64,000 bases of DNA from Roseomonas indoligenes (GCF_017813365.1 NZ_JAGIZA010000003.1:124001-188000), one strand, 5' to 3'. Positions 1 through 8,827 are shown, counted from the stretch's first letter. Made by a program: numbers and translations. Notes: generated by a model not told the origin, from the letters alone.

Positions 1-338
1 CCGAGCAGGATCGAGACCTCGGGCGTCAGCCCCCAGACCTTGGCCGCGTGGGCGGCGACGTAGCTGCCCATGCCGAAATAGGCGGCGTGGCCGAAGGAGA
101 GCAGCCCGACATAGCCGATCAGCAGGTTGAAGGCGCAGGCGAACAGGGCGAAGCAGAGCAGCTTCATCAGGAACTGCGGGTAGAGGAAGAAGGGGCACAC
201 GACCACCGCGGCGATCATCACCAGCAGCGCGATCCCCTGCGCGCGGTTGAGACCGAGGAGGCCGGGCGCGGAGGGTGGCAGGGTGGCCGGCGGCACGCCC
301 TGGGAGACCTCCGTCCGGAGTGTGGTGGCGGACGCCAT
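1..338 (-). CDS. livM: Branched-chain amino acid ABC transporter permease LivM (N-terminal part, cut by window edge)
   Basis: Inner-membrane permease of the high-affinity branched-chain amino acid (HAAT) ABC family; pairs with LivH to form the channel. Only about 112 residues are present, from ATG at 338 leftwards; the rest lies outside the window. Visible are a short Pro/Ala-rich cytoplasmic N-terminus, two hydrophobic stretches and the typical LivM segment NLLIGYVGLLSFGHAAYFG, which identifies the family. The start follows the livH stop by 3 bases, so the two are surely cotranscribed. The true substrate of such systems varies (amino acids, amides, urea, aromatic acids) and is not shown by the sequence. 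Confidence 0.9.
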   Translation of the reverse strand, partial: MASATTLRTEVSQGVPPATLPPSAPGLLGLNRAQGIALLVMIAAVVVCPFFLYPQFLMKLLCFALFACAFNLLIGYVGLLSFGHAAYFGMGSYVAAHAAKVWGLTPEVSILL

Positions 339-341
339 GGG

Positions 342-1229
342 TCAGGCCCTTCCGAACAGGCCGGCGGGGCGTGCGAGCAGCACGATCGCCATGATGACGA
401 AGATCACGGTGGCCGAGGCCTCCGGGTAGACCACCCGCGTCAGGCCCTCCACCAGCCCGAGGCCGAAGCCGGTGATGACGGAGCCTAGGATGGAGCCCAT
501 GCCGCCGATCACGACCACCGCGAAGACGGTGATGATGAAGTTGGATCCCATGCCCGGGTTCACCGAGTAGATCGGCGCGGCCAACACCCCGGCCAGCGCC
601 GCCAGCGCGACCCCCGCGGCGTAGGTCAGCGTCACCAGCCGCGGCACGTTCACGCCGAAGGCCTGCACGAGCGGCGCGTTCTCCGTCGCGGCGCGCAGAT
701 AGGCTCCGAGGCGCGTCTTCTCGATCACCAGCCAGGTCGCGATGCAGACGACGAAGGCGGCGGCCACGACCCAGAGCCGGTACTTCGGCAGCATCATGAA
801 GCCGAGGTCGACCGGCGCGCCCGACAGCGCCGCCGGCGGGGCATAGGGCAGGCCGGAGGAGCCGAAGCCGTTGCGGAACAGCCCCTCGATGATCAGCGCC
901 AGGCCGAAGGTCAGCAGCAGGCCGTAGAGATGGTCCAGCTTATAGAGGCGGGAGATCATCAGCCGTTCCAGCACCACGCCGAAGGCGCCCACGATCAGCG
1001 GCGAGAGGATCAGCGCCCCCCAGTAGGGGATGCCCGCCCAGTTCAGCAGCATCCAGGCGACGAAGGCGCCCATCATGAACTGCGCGCCATGGGCGAAGTT
1101 GATCACGTTCAGCATGCCGAAGATCACGGCGAGGCCCAGCGAGAGCAGCGCGTAGAAGGCGCCGTTCACCAGCCCCAGCACGATCTGCGGCGCCGACATC
1201 TCCAGCTGAAACAGGAATTCCTCGAGCAA
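342..1229 (-). CDS. livH: Branched-chain amino acid ABC transporter permease LivH
   Basis: Second permease of the liv-type importer, 295 residues, about the usual family length, with eight or so hydrophobic spans. The N-terminal region carries the LivH hallmark GLAVIFGMLNVINFAHG and the C-terminal third the GGMGSILGSVITG segment that contacts the ATPases. An alternative start at the internal MSAPQ (residue 11) is possible and would give the more typical short N-terminus. It sits between the binding-protein gene (57 bases upstream) and livM (3 bases downstream) in a five-gene operon. Confidence 0.93.
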   Translation of the reverse strand: MLEEFLFQLEMSAPQIVLGLVNGAFYALLSLGLAVIFGMLNVINFAHGAQFMMGAFVAWMLLNWAGIPYWGALILSPLIVGAFGVVLERLMISRLYKLDHLYGLLLTFGLALIIEGLFRNGFGSSGLPYAPPAALSGAPVDLGFMMLPKYRLWVVAAAFVVCIATWLVIEKTRLGAYLRAATENAPLVQAFGVNVPRLVTLTYAAGVALAALAGVLAAPIYSVNPGMGSNFIITVFAVVVIGGMGSILGSVITGFGLGLVEGLTRVVYPEASATVIFVIMAIVLLARPAGLFGRA

Positions 1230-1286
1230 GGCGGATCACCCGTGAGAGGCGGGGTACCCGGCGGCGGGCACCCCGCGGATTGCAGT

Positions 1287-2525
1287 TCAGGTATTGACGA
1301 GGGAGCAGCCGCCATCCTTCAGCGGCCGCCACGCCTCCTCGGGCGGGGTCGTGCGGACGAGCTTGTAGTAGTCCCAGGCCCCCTTGCTCTCGCCCGGCGT
1401 CTTCACCTCGAACAGATAGGCCGGATGGATCTTCCGCCCGTCCTGCCGGATGGAGCCGGCGCCGAAGGCGTCGTCATCCGTCGGCATCGCCTTCATCCGC
1501 ATCACCGTCTCCGCACCGCTCGCGCGCGCCTGGGCGACGCCCATGTCGGCAGCGGCCTTCAGGTAGTGCAGCGCCGCGCTGTAGCAGCCCGCCTGCCACA
1601 TGGTCGGCATGGCGCCGCCCATGCTGCCCTTCACCTTGTTGGCGAGATTGCGGGTGCGGTCGTTCAGGTCCCAGTAGTAGGTTTCGCTCAGCACCAGGCC
1701 CTGGGCGGTGTTCAGGCCCAGGCTGTGCACGTCGCTGACGATCATCAGCAGCACCGCGAGCTTCTGCCGGCGCGTCAGCCCGAACTCGGCCGCCTGCTTC
1801 ACGCAGTTGATCGTGTCCACGCCAGCATTCGCCAGCCCCACCACCTTCGCGCGGGACTGCTGCGCCTGCAGCAGGAAGGAGGAGAAGTCCGTGGTGCCGG
1901 GGAAGGGATGACGGATATTCCCGACCACGCGGCCGCCGTTCTTCCTGATCACCTCGCCCGTGTCGCGCTCAAGCGCATGGCCGAAGGCGTAGTCGGCGGT
2001 GATGAAGTACCAGCTGTCGCCGCCCGCCTTCACCATGGCGCCACCGGTAGAGTTCGCCAGCATCCAGGTGTCGTAGGTCCAGTGGATGGTGTTCGGGTTG
2101 CAGGCCGATCCCGTCAGGTCCGCCGTTGCGCCCGTGGAGTTCAGCATGATGGAGTTCTTCTCCTTCACCACGCTGTTCACGGCCAGCGCGCAGGAGGAGG
2201 TGGCGACGTCGATGATGACGTTCACGCCGTCCCGGTCGATCCACTGGCGCGCGATGGTGGAGGCGACGTCCGGCTTGTTCTGATGGTCGCCCTGCAGCAC
2301 CTCGACGTTGATGCCGCGGCCCGTCACGCCGCTGTCCTGCACGGCCTGGCGCACGCAGGCGACGGAACCCGGCCCGGCGCCGTCGCGGTAGGTGCCGGAC
2401 ATGTCGGTCAGCACGCCGATCTTCAGCGTGTTGTTCGGCTGCGCACGGGCAGCGTTGAAGGGCAGCATGCCCAGCGCGGGCAGGGCAGCGGCGCCACCCA
2501 GCAGGGTGCGGCGGTCGATGGTCAT
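1287..2525 (-). CDS. ABC transporter substrate-binding protein, LivK/amide-binding type
   Basis: Periplasmic binding protein (type I fold) of the liv-type importer, 412 residues. The N-terminus MTIDRRTLLGGAAAL is a Tat-type signal (DRRTLLGG) with cleavage expected after ARAQ near residue 29. The mature start LKIGVLTDMSGTYRD is the conserved family opening that binds the ligand backbone. The family includes binding proteins for branched-chain amino acids, amides, urea and aromatic acids, so the ligand cannot be named. It lies between livF and livH, 51 bases after livF. Confidence 0.9.
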   Translation of the reverse strand: MTIDRRTLLGGAAALPALGMLPFNAARAQPNNTLKIGVLTDMSGTYRDGAGPGSVACVRQAVQDSGVTGRGINVEVLQGDHQNKPDVASTIARQWIDRDGVNVIIDVATSSCALAVNSVVKEKNSIMLNSTGATADLTGSACNPNTIHWTYDTWMLANSTGGAMVKAGGDSWYFITADYAFGHALERDTGEVIRKNGGRVVGNIRHPFPGTTDFSSFLLQAQQSRAKVVGLANAGVDTINCVKQAAEFGLTRRQKLAVLLMIVSDVHSLGLNTAQGLVLSETYYWDLNDRTRNLANKVKGSMGGAMPTMWQAGCYSAALHYLKAAADMGVAQARASGAETVMRMKAMPTDDDAFGAGSIRQDGRKIHPAYLFEVKTPGESKGAWDYYKLVRTTPPEEAWRPLKDGGCSLVNT

Positions 2526-2576
2526 TCCTGGTCCTCTCCTGTTCGTTCTTATGGCGTTGCGCCGGAACCGGCGCGG

Positions 2577-3299
2577 CTAGACCCCGAGATAGGCGTGCAG
2601 CCGCTCCATGCTCCCGGCCATCTCGTGATTGGCGACGCTGTCCACCACGCGCCCATGCTCCATGACGTAGTGGCGGTCCGCCACGGTCTGGGCGAAGCGG
2701 AAGTTCTGCTCCACCAGCAGCACGGTGAAGCCGCGCGCCTTGATCTCGCGGATCATGGCGCCGATCTGCTGCACGATCACGGGCGCCAAGCCCTCCGTCG
2801 GCTCGTCCAGCAGCAGCAGCGGCGCGCCGGTCCGCAGGATGCGCGCGATGGCCAGCATCTGCTGCTCCCCGCCCGAGAGCTTCGTGCCCTGGCTCCGCGC
2901 CCGCTCCTTCAGGTTCGGGAACAGGGCGTAGATGGTGGGCAGGTCCAGCCCCCCGTCCCGCACCTTCGGCGGGAGCATCAGGTTCTCCGTCACGTCGAGG
3001 CTCGCGAAGATCCCGCGCTCCTCCGGGCAGTAGCCGATGCCCGCGCGCCCGATACCGTCCGGGCTCATCCGGATCGTCTCGCGCCCCTCGAAGATCACGG
3101 AACCCGTGCGGCGGCCCGTCAGCCCCATGATGGAGCGCAGCGTGCTCGTCTTTCCCGCGCCGTTGCGACCGAGAAGCGTGACCACCTCGCCCGGGCGGAT
3201 ATCGATGTCCACGCCGTGCAGCACATGGCTCTCGCCGTACCAGGCATTCAGCCCGCGCACGGCCAGCATCGAGTCGGTCTTGGTGGCCGCATCAAGCAT
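2577..3299 (-). CDS. livF: Branched-chain amino acid ABC transporter ATP-binding protein LivF
   Basis: One of the two cytoplasmic ATPases of the importer. With the start at 3299 (MLDAATK) it has 240 residues, matching LivF. Walker A is GRNGAGKTS, the signature is LSGGEQQML and Walker B is LLLLDEPTEGLAP. A longer open frame exists upstream, but it runs inside livG and is unlikely to be used. The start overlaps the end of livG by 8 bases, indicating translational coupling. Confidence 0.94.
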   Translation of the reverse strand: MLDAATKTDSMLAVRGLNAWYGESHVLHGVDIDIRPGEVVTLLGRNGAGKTSTLRSIMGLTGRRTGSVIFEGRETIRMSPDGIGRAGIGYCPEERGIFASLDVTENLMLPPKVRDGGLDLPTIYALFPNLKERARSQGTKLSGGEQQMLAIARILRTGAPLLLLDEPTEGLAPVIVQQIGAMIREIKARGFTVLLVEQNFRFAQTVADRHYVMEHGRVVDSVANHEMAGSMERLHAYLGV

Positions 3300-4098
3300 G
3301 GGCCGCCTCCTGGCTGGCGCCGGACACACCGGGGTCGCTGCCGAGATAGGCCGCAATGACAGCCGGATTGCGCGAGACCTCCGCATAAGGCCCTTCGGCC
3401 AGGACCTTGCCGCGGGTCAGCACGGTGATGGCGTCGCAGAGGCCCTCCACGACCTTCAGGTTGTGCTCCACCATCAGCACCGTGCGGCCCTGCGCCACGC
3501 GGCGCACCAGCGCGACGATGCGGTCCACGTCCTCATGCGTCATGCCCGCGGTCGGCTCGTCCAGCAGCATCAGCCGGGGCTCGAGCGCCAGCGTCGTCGC
3601 GATCTCCAGCGCGCGCTTGCGCCCATAGGGCAGCGTGCCCGCGGGGGCGGCGGCATAGGCGGTCAGCCCGACATCGGCGAGCAGGGCCATGGCGCGATCG
3701 TCGTAGCGGCGCAGCACCGCGTCGCTGCGCCAGAAATCGAAGCTGCCGCCCCTCTCCCGCTGCAGCGCGACGCGCACGTTCTCCAGCACCGTCAGGTGCG
3801 GAAACACAGCCGAGATCTGGAAGGACCGCACCAGCCCCATCCGCGCCACCTCCGCCGGCGGGGTGCGCGTGATGTCCTGCCCGTCGTAGCGGATCGTCCC
3901 ACGGGAGGGCTGCATGAACTTCGTCAGCAGATTGAAGCAGGTGGTCTTGCCCGCCCCGTTCGGGCCGATCAGCCCGTGGATCGTGCCCCGCCTGATGCGC
4001 AGGTCGACATCGGAGACCGCGAGGAAGCCGCGGAACTCCTTGGTCAGCCCAGCCGTCTCCAGGATGTATTCCTGCACCCAGACCGTCCCATTCCCCAT
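3292..4098 (-). CDS. livG: Branched-chain amino acid ABC transporter ATP-binding protein LivG
   Basis: Second ATPase of the importer and the first gene of the operon. Walker A is GPNGAGKTT, Walker B LMLLDEPTAGM, followed by the LivG-type EHNLKVV segment. The C-terminus is the short HAAT-type extension. The start is placed at ATG 4098 (MGNGTVWVQEYILETAG), giving 268 residues; ATGs at 4128 and 4152 would add 10 to 18 residues that do not resemble the family. The operon promoter must lie between here and the tRNA-Pro gene. Confidence 0.92.
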   Translation of the reverse strand: MGNGTVWVQEYILETAGLTKEFRGFLAVSDVDLRIRRGTIHGLIGPNGAGKTTCFNLLTKFMQPSRGTIRYDGQDITRTPPAEVARMGLVRSFQISAVFPHLTVLENVRVALQRERGGSFDFWRSDAVLRRYDDRAMALLADVGLTAYAAAPAGTLPYGRKRALEIATTLALEPRLMLLDEPTAGMTHEDVDRIVALVRRVAQGRTVLMVEHNLKVVEGLCDAITVLTRGKVLAEGPYAEVSRNPAVIAAYLGSDPGVSGASQEAAHA

Positions 4099-4186
4099 AG
4101 CGCCGTCTTCGCGGCTGCGTGGAAGCATGGACGGGCGGCAAGGGCCGCGCAAGCGGAACAGTGTAAGAAGGATTTTGGGGGAGGAA

Positions 4187-4263
4187 TGGTCGGAGCGGCG
4201 GGATTCGAACCCACGACCCCCAGTCCCCCAGACTGGTGCGCTACCAGACTGCGCTACGCTCCG
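4187..4263 (-). tRNA. tRNA-Pro, anticodon GGG
   Basis: A full 77-nt cloverleaf on the minus strand. The acceptor arms CGGAGCG (5' end, 4257-4263) and CGCTCCG pair perfectly. The anticodon stem CCAGT/ACTGG closes a seven-base loop CTGGGGG with anticodon GGG, and the T-arm contains GGTTCGAATCC. The discriminator base is A and the CCA end is encoded at 4187-4189. It lies between livG and the merR-type gene, all on the same strand. No integrase or partial duplication of the 3' end is seen nearby. Confidence 0.97.
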
Positions 4264-4328
4264 ACGCGCCGGGGTCTAGCACCCGCCCGCACCGCCCTCA
4301 ACCCCGGCGGCACGGCTTTCCGCGGCTT

Positions 4329-4793
4329 TCAGCGGGCCGTCAGGGCCTTCAGCGCGGCGGCTATGGACTCCAGCTCCTCCAGGCAGGCGCGCAGCTCGGC
4401 ACCTTCCGCGCCCTCCGGCGGCTCGGTCATCGCGCCCTCCCCGGCCTCGCCGGCGGCCTCCACGGCCTCGAGCCCGCCCTCGCGCAGCAGGCGCTGCACG
4501 CCCTTGATGGTGTAGCCCTGGGTATAGAGGAGGTCGCCGATGCGGCGGAGGAGGTTGATGTCCTCCGGCCTGTAGTAGCGGCGGCCGCCGCCGCGCTTCA
4601 GCGGCTTCAGCTGGGGAAACTTCGTCTCCCAGAAGCGCAGCACGTGCTGCGGGATGTGCAGGTCCTCCGCCACCTCGCTGATGGTGCGGAAGGCATTCGG
4701 GGACTTGCGGGCACGGGCGGCGGATTCGCCGCCCTCGCTGATCCCGGAGGGCGGGGTGGGTGTGATATCGCCAAGGACGCTCATGCCGGTCAT
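4329..4793 (-). CDS. MerR-family transcriptional regulator downstream of ihfA
   Basis: Small DNA-binding protein of about 154 residues. A MerR-type winged helix spans the centre: [20 protein letters not shown] as recognition helices, then [14 protein letters not shown] in the wing and a [15 protein letters not shown] helix. The C-terminal quarter is Ala/Glu-rich with no metal-binding cysteines. This fits the short MerR proteins that follow ihfA in many alphaproteobacteria, whose targets are mostly unknown. The start MTGMSVLGD at 4793 is preferred because AGGAG lies four bases upstream; ATG 4784 and 4835 are alternatives. Confidence 0.85.
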   Translation of the reverse strand: MTGMSVLGDITPTPPSGISEGGESAARARKSPNAFRTISEVAEDLHIPQHVLRFWETKFPQLKPLKRGGGRRYYRPEDINLLRRIGDLLYTQGYTIKGVQRLLREGGLEAVEAAGEAGEGAMTEPPEGAEGAELRACLEELESIAAALKALTAR

Positions 4794-4797
4794 CGCG

Positions 4798-4802
4798 CTC
4801 CT
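4798..4802 (-). promoter_or_regulatory. Ribosome binding site choosing the merR-type start
   Basis: AGGAG on the minus strand, four bases before ATG 4793. No comparable purine run precedes the ATGs at 4784 or 4835, so it favours 4793. Confidence 0.55.
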
Positions 4803-4831
4803 GCTCAGTCCTTGCCCACTCGATCGCCCGA

Positions 4832-5140
4832 TCAATCGTCGGTCCGGGGCGGCGTCTCGCCGTTGATCCGGGCCTTCAGCACCTGGCTGGCGCGGAAGGA
4901 GAGGACGCGGCGTGGGGTGATGGGCACCTCGACGCCTGTCTTGGGGTTACGCCCGATCCGCTGCGCCTTCTGCCGGACGGCGAAGGTCCCGAAAGCGGAG
5001 AGCTTCACCGCGTCCCCCGCCTGCAGCGCGGCGGAGATGCGGTTCAGCACGTCCTCAAGCAGGGCCGCGCTCTCGTTCCGGGAGAGGCCGACCTGCATGT
5101 AGATCGCCTCGGCCAGCTGAGCGCGGGTGATGGTGTTCAC
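4832..5140 (-). CDS. ihfA: Integration host factor subunit alpha
   Basis: Nucleoid-associated DNA-bending protein that works as a heterodimer with IhfB. 102 residues, normal length. It opens with [14 protein letters not shown], has the HU/IHF core [13 protein letters not shown] and the beta-arm [17 protein letters not shown] with the conserved DNA-intercalating proline (NPKTG). The merR-type gene follows closely (about 40 bases), so both are likely on one transcript from the promoter upstream of ihfA. Confidence 0.96.
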   Translation of the reverse strand: MNTITRAQLAEAIYMQVGLSRNESAALLEDVLNRISAALQAGDAVKLSAFGTFAVRQKAQRIGRNPKTGVEVPITPRRVLSFRASQVLKARINGETPPRTDD

Positions 5141-5187
5141 GCGGCCATGCCCCCTCTCGCCCCTGCGGGAATGTCCCGCCGAGGGCG

Positions 5188-5217
5188 ATTGGACCGCCGC
5201 ACCCCACCCTCCGTCAA
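5188..5217 (-). promoter_or_regulatory. Candidate sigma-70-type promoter for ihfA
   Basis: On the minus strand TTGACG (5212-5217) is followed after 18 bases by TCCAAT (5188-5193), four of six matching the -10 consensus. Transcription would begin near 5181, giving a leader of about 40 bases. The leader contains a small perfect hairpin, GCGGGA-ATG-TCCCGC (5165-5179). Seen by eye only. Confidence 0.4.
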
Positions 5218-5296
5218 TCGACTCACGAGGGAAGATGTGGTTTCCGGCACGCAGTGTTGCCGATTTGCCGAGGTGACTCGGCGAGCGAGGAAATCA

Positions 5297-5310
5297 GGCC
5301 GAAGTCGGCC
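5297..5310 (-). terminator. Candidate terminator after fabH
   Basis: GGCCGA-CT-TCGGCC, a perfect dyad two bases after the fabH stop, followed on the minus strand by TGATTTCC. The T-run is short, so a weak intrinsic terminator or RNA 3' end is the best description. Confidence 0.4.
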
Positions 5311-5312
5311 GC

Positions 5313-6257
5313 TCAGAAGCGCGCCAGCGCCGCGCCCCAGGTCAGCCCGCCACCGATGGCTTCCATCAGGACGAGGTCGCCCCGCGCCACGCGCCCGTCC
5401 CGTGTCGCTTCCGCCAGCGCAAGGGGGATCGAGGCCGCGGAGGTGTTGGCGTGGCGGTCCACCGTGACCACCACGCGCTCCGCGGGAAGACCGAGCTTGC
5501 GGCCCATGGCGTCGATGATCCGCCGATTCGCCTGGTGCGGCACCAGCCATTGGACGTCGGCCTGGGCCAGCCCGTTGGCGGCCAGCGCCTCGTCAACGGC
5601 AGAGGCAAGCTTGGCGACGGCGTGGCGGAACACCTCCCGCCCGGCCATGCGGACAAGGCCGCCCTCCACCTGCAGGATGTCGCCGTGGCGCCCGTCCGAG
5701 TGCAGATGGGTGGAGAGGATGCCGCGATCCCCCTCCCCGCCCTCCGCGCGCAGCAGCACGGCGCCGGCACCATCGCCGAACAGCACGCAGGTGCCGCGGT
5801 CCGTCCAGTCCAGGATGCGGGTGAAGGCTTCCGCCCCGATCACCAGCGCGCTGCGGCAATGGCCCGTGCGGATCATCGAATCGGCCACGCCGAGCGCGTA
5901 GATGAAGCCGGTGCAAGCGGCCGAGATGTCGAAGGAAAAGCCCTGGCGAATGCCAAGCTTCTCCTGAACCCGCGTGGCGGTGGACGGAAAGGCGGAGTCG
6001 GGTGTGGCGGTGGCCAGGATGATGGCATCCACCTCCGCGGCATCGGCACCCGCCTGGGCCAGCGCCTCGCGCGCGGCGGCGGCGGCCATGTCGGCCGTGG
6101 TCTCGCCCGGGGCCGCCATGTGGCGGCGGCGAATGCCCGTCCGCTCGCTGATCCAGGCATCGGAGGTGTCGAGCCCGTAGGCCTCGGCCAGCTCGTCGTT
6201 GGTCAGGGCGCGCACGGGCAGGTAGCCGCCCGTGCCGGCAATCACGGAACGGGTCAT
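5313..6257 (-). CDS. fabH: 3-oxoacyl-[acyl-carrier-protein] synthase III (FabH)
   Basis: Starts fatty acid synthesis by condensing acetyl-CoA with malonyl-ACP. 314 residues from ATG 6257. The thiolase-fold catalytic triad is complete: Cys115 in DISAACTGF, His241 in VPHQANRRI and Asn271 in HANTSAAS. The glycine-rich C-terminal EAIGGGLTWGAAL is intact. The ATG shares one base with the plsX stop (TGATG), so the two are translationally coupled; this plsX-fabH-ihfA order is classical for alphaproteobacteria. A longer frame upstream lies inside plsX and is not used. Confidence 0.97.
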   Translation of the reverse strand: MTRSVIAGTGGYLPVRALTNDELAEAYGLDTSDAWISERTGIRRRHMAAPGETTADMAAAAAREALAQAGADAAEVDAIILATATPDSAFPSTATRVQEKLGIRQGFSFDISAACTGFIYALGVADSMIRTGHCRSALVIGAEAFTRILDWTDRGTCVLFGDGAGAVLLRAEGGEGDRGILSTHLHSDGRHGDILQVEGGLVRMAGREVFRHAVAKLASAVDEALAANGLAQADVQWLVPHQANRRIIDAMGRKLGLPAERVVVTVDRHANTSAASIPLALAEATRDGRVARGDLVLMEAIGGGLTWGAALARF

Positions 6258-7330
6258 CAGCCCGCCACGGCCCCCTGCTTGCGCGCAGCCTGGGCCGCGC
6301 TCAGCCGGGCCACGCCCGTGCGGATCCGATCGTTGAAGCCGTGCGTCACCATGTCCATCGCCACATCCACCGCATGGGCGAAGCCGAGCCCGTCCGTGCC
6401 GCCATGGCTCTTCACCACCACGCCGTTCAGCCCGATCAGCACCGCGCCGTTGTAGCGGCGGGGATCCATCCACTGCCGCAGCCGATCCAGCGCCGGGCGG
6501 GCGAGCAGGTAGCCCAGCCGCGCGGGGATGGAGGAATTGAAAACCTGCCGGAGAAGGCTGCCGACAAGCTTCAGCGCCCCTTCGCCGGTCTTGAGCGCCA
6601 CGTTGCCCGTGAAGCCGTCCGTCACCACCACGTCCACCGTGCCGGCCGTGATGTCGTGCCCCTCCACAAAACCGTGGAAGCCCGCGCCGATATGGCTCTC
6701 GCGCAGCATCTCCGCTGCCTGGCGAATCCGCTCGTCGCCCTTCAGTTCCTCGGAGCCGACATTGAGCAGGCCGATGGTGGGGTCGGTCAGGCCGAGCACG
6801 GCGCGGGCGAAGGCGTCGCCCATCACCGCGAACTCCACGAGGTTGCGCGCCTCGTAGGTGATGTTGGCGCCGAGATCGAGCAGCACCACGTCACCCCGCG
6901 CCGAGGGGCCGATCGCGGCCAGCGCCGGCCGGTCGATTTCCGGCATCGTCCGCAGCACGATCTTGGCGAGCGCCATCAGCGCGCCGGTGTTCCCGGCGGA
7001 GACCACGCCCTCCGCCTCCCCCGCCGAGACGGCGTCGATCGCCAGGCGCATGGAAGCCCCCCGCAGCCGCAGGGCCGCCGTGGGCTTCATGTCGCCGGGG
7101 ATGGCATCGGGCGCATGGCGGATCGTGCAGATCGCCGCCGCACGGGGCCGGGTGGAGAGGCCGGCGCGAAGCCGCGCCTCATCCCCCACCAGCAGGAAGC
7201 GGGCGCCCTTGTGGCGCTCCGCAGCCTGCTCCAGCCCGTCCAGCACGGCATCGGGGGCATGGTCGCCCCCCATGGCATCGACCGCGAGCGCGAAACGCTC
7301 CGCTGGTCCGGTGGCACCGGATGCGGCCAA
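6257..7330 (-). CDS. plsX: Phosphate acyltransferase PlsX
   Basis: Makes acyl-phosphate from acyl-ACP, feeding PlsY in phospholipid synthesis; peripheral membrane enzyme. 357 residues. Family marks are LAVDAMGGDHAP near the N-terminus, VVSAGNTGALMALA in the middle and VVTDGFTGNVALKT plus LIGLNGVVVKSHG near the C-terminus. It lies 46 bases after rpmF and overlaps fabH by one base, forming the common rpmF-plsX-fabH unit. Confidence 0.96.
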   Translation of the reverse strand: MAASGATGPAERFALAVDAMGGDHAPDAVLDGLEQAAERHKGARFLLVGDEARLRAGLSTRPRAAAICTIRHAPDAIPGDMKPTAALRLRGASMRLAIDAVSAGEAEGVVSAGNTGALMALAKIVLRTMPEIDRPALAAIGPSARGDVVLLDLGANITYEARNLVEFAVMGDAFARAVLGLTDPTIGLLNVGSEELKGDERIRQAAEMLRESHIGAGFHGFVEGHDITAGTVDVVVTDGFTGNVALKTGEGALKLVGSLLRQVFNSSIPARLGYLLARPALDRLRQWMDPRRYNGAVLIGLNGVVVKSHGGTDGLGFAHAVDVAMDMVTHGFNDRIRTGVARLSAAQAARKQGAVAG

Positions 7331-7376
7331 TTCCGCGCTCCTCAGCTTGCCAGGACGGGAAGGAAGCCGCGCCGGA

Positions 7377-7580
7377 TCAGGCGCGGACAGCGGCCTTCAG
7401 CGGCTTGCCGGCGGCCACGACCTCGCGGCCGTCATAGAAGCCGCAGGAGACGCAGATGTTGTGCGGGCGGCGCAGCTCGCCGCAGTTCGGGCACTCGGCA
7501 TGCGCCTCGCGGCCCAGGGCCTCATGGCTGCGGCGCATGCCGCGGCGGGAGGGCGAAGTCTTTCTTTTCGGAACGGCCAT
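7377..7580 (-). CDS. rpmF: 50S ribosomal protein L32
   Basis: 67-residue ribosomal protein. It begins [19 protein letters not shown], the universal L32 opening, and keeps all four zinc-type cysteines: C30-x2-C33 and C43-x2-C46. This is therefore the C+ (zinc-binding) form. A GAAAGG sequence about ten bases upstream serves as ribosome binding site. It lies 105 bases downstream of the DUF177 gene, the common yceD-rpmF pairing. Confidence 0.97.
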   Translation of the reverse strand: MAVPKRKTSPSRRGMRRSHEALGREAHAECPNCGELRRPHNICVSCGFYDGREVVAAGKPLKAAVRA

Positions 7581-7685
7581 CGGTGCCGGGCCTTTCTATA
7601 GTTATGACACGTCACGCGGACGGACGGATGCTCGGGAGGCGCGCGCCTTACCACCGGCCACCCCGCGGGGCAAGGCTTCTGGTGC

Positions 7686-8180
7686 CTAGCCGGGCTTCCG
7701 ACCGCGCAGGGCAGCGAAAGGAGAACCGCCCCCATCCCGCGCGGCATCGGGCAGTTCGGCGTCCGGGACACGGGGATAAGGGTCCAGCGCGAGGGAGAGG
7801 CTCTGCGCCAGGGCCTCGCCGATGTCCACGGTGCCGTCGGGCTCGGATTCGATCTCATCTGGCCCATCATCGAGCTCGTCGGAGGGCTCCTTCCCCGGCG
7901 GCAGGATGCGCCAGTCGAGGGGTTCCTCCACCGACTGCGGCACCGGCTCCAGCGTCACAACGCAGGACTGCACCACCGCCGCGCGCAGCGTGCCGCGCAC
8001 CCGCACGGTCTTGCCGGAGGCAGGCACCATGTCCAGCTCGGCCGAGAGCGAATCCAGGGCCACCAGCCCCATCCGCTCGGCCAGGGCCGCGCGCTCCTCC
8101 GGCTTCGCCTCCAGCGTCTGCCGGCGCCCCTCCTGCCCCAACGCCGCGGGGCGGAGGATACGGCTGAACTCGTGCTTCAT
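7686..8180 (-). CDS. DUF177 (YceD-family) protein
   Basis: 164 residues; YceD proteins are linked to 23S rRNA maturation and are habitually encoded next to rpmF, as here. The family core is the segment RGTLRAAVVQSCVVTLEPV with its single conserved Cys, followed by an acidic stretch (DELDDGPDEIESE) and the typical DIGEALAQSLSLALDPYPR. The start overlaps the stop of the upstream chaperone gene by 4 bases (ATGA). Confidence 0.88.
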   Translation of the reverse strand: MKHEFSRILRPAALGQEGRRQTLEAKPEERAALAERMGLVALDSLSAELDMVPASGKTVRVRGTLRAAVVQSCVVTLEPVPQSVEEPLDWRILPPGKEPSDELDDGPDEIESEPDGTVDIGEALAQSLSLALDPYPRVPDAELPDAARDGGGSPFAALRGRKPG

Positions 8181-8716
8181 GCCGCCACTCCTCCGAAATC
8201 CACCCTGCCCGCCACGAAGCCCGCGAAGGGCTGCGCAGCCAGCCGGGCATCTAGCGCCACAGCGTGGGCCGCCAGCCCGGCGGCCGCGCCCTCCGGCGCA
8301 TCGCCACCCCAGACATTCCGGGCAAGGGCCTGTTCAAGCGCCGCGACATCCCCCGCCTCCAGCGCCGCCTCATAGGCCAGGGCGCGGCCGTGAAAGGCCT
8401 CCCACATGCTCCGGACACGCTTTCCGATGGACATGTCGCCCACCCCCATCTCCCGCAGGTTCAGGTCCATGTCGGCGAACATCGCGTCGAAGACCGCCTG
8501 GGCCAGGGCGGCCCCGCGCGGGTCCGGGTCCCGGCGCAGGCGGCGCACCAGCAGGGCCGCGTGCAGGGCCACCAGGTCGAAACGCCCCTCCAGCGTGTCC
8601 GGCACCGCCTCATCCCCGAACAGGGCGGGATCGCGGGCCGCCGTCACGGCGGCCGTGTAGAGGGCGAAGCCGGCCCGCTCATGCGTGCGGCGGCGGATCA
8701 GGCCGAACAGGGCCAT
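8177..8716 (-). CDS. Ubiquinol-cytochrome c chaperone family protein (CBP3-like)
   Basis: 179-residue homologue of mitochondrial CBP3/UQCC1, which helps assemble cytochrome b of the bc1 complex. Recognised by the motifs FDLVALHAALLVRRL and FDAMFADMDLNLREMGVGD with the following SIGKRVRSMWEAFHGR. No membrane span is visible, so it should act at the cytoplasmic face. Overlaps the DUF177 gene by 4 bases and diverges from bamE across a 111-base gap. Confidence 0.87.
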   Translation of the reverse strand: MALFGLIRRRTHERAGFALYTAAVTAARDPALFGDEAVPDTLEGRFDLVALHAALLVRRLRRDPDPRGAALAQAVFDAMFADMDLNLREMGVGDMSIGKRVRSMWEAFHGRALAYEAALEAGDVAALEQALARNVWGGDAPEGAAAGLAAHAVALDARLAAQPFAGFVAGRVDFGGVAA

Positions 8717-8827
8717 GGCTCTAACATTTCCGTTTCAGCGGCTCCGGGCCGGATTTCCGGCGGGATACGGGGCGGGCGCGACACTCTGTTGACCGGACCG
8801 CGGGGCGGTGGCAATCGAACCCTCGAA

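Noticed and set aside
930..3359. Open frame of about 809 codons antisense to the livH, binding-protein and livF genes
   Set aside because: Composition typical of a reversed GC-rich frame; the liv genes on the other strand carry all family motifs.
4187..4263. tRNA-Pro as an attachment site for a genomic island
   Set aside because: No integrase gene, no repeated 3' tRNA fragment within the window, and housekeeping genes on one side with an ordinary transporter operon on the other.
8789..8817. TTGACC-N17-CAATCG as a bamE promoter
   Set aside because: It would leave a leader of only about five bases and no room for a ribosome binding site.
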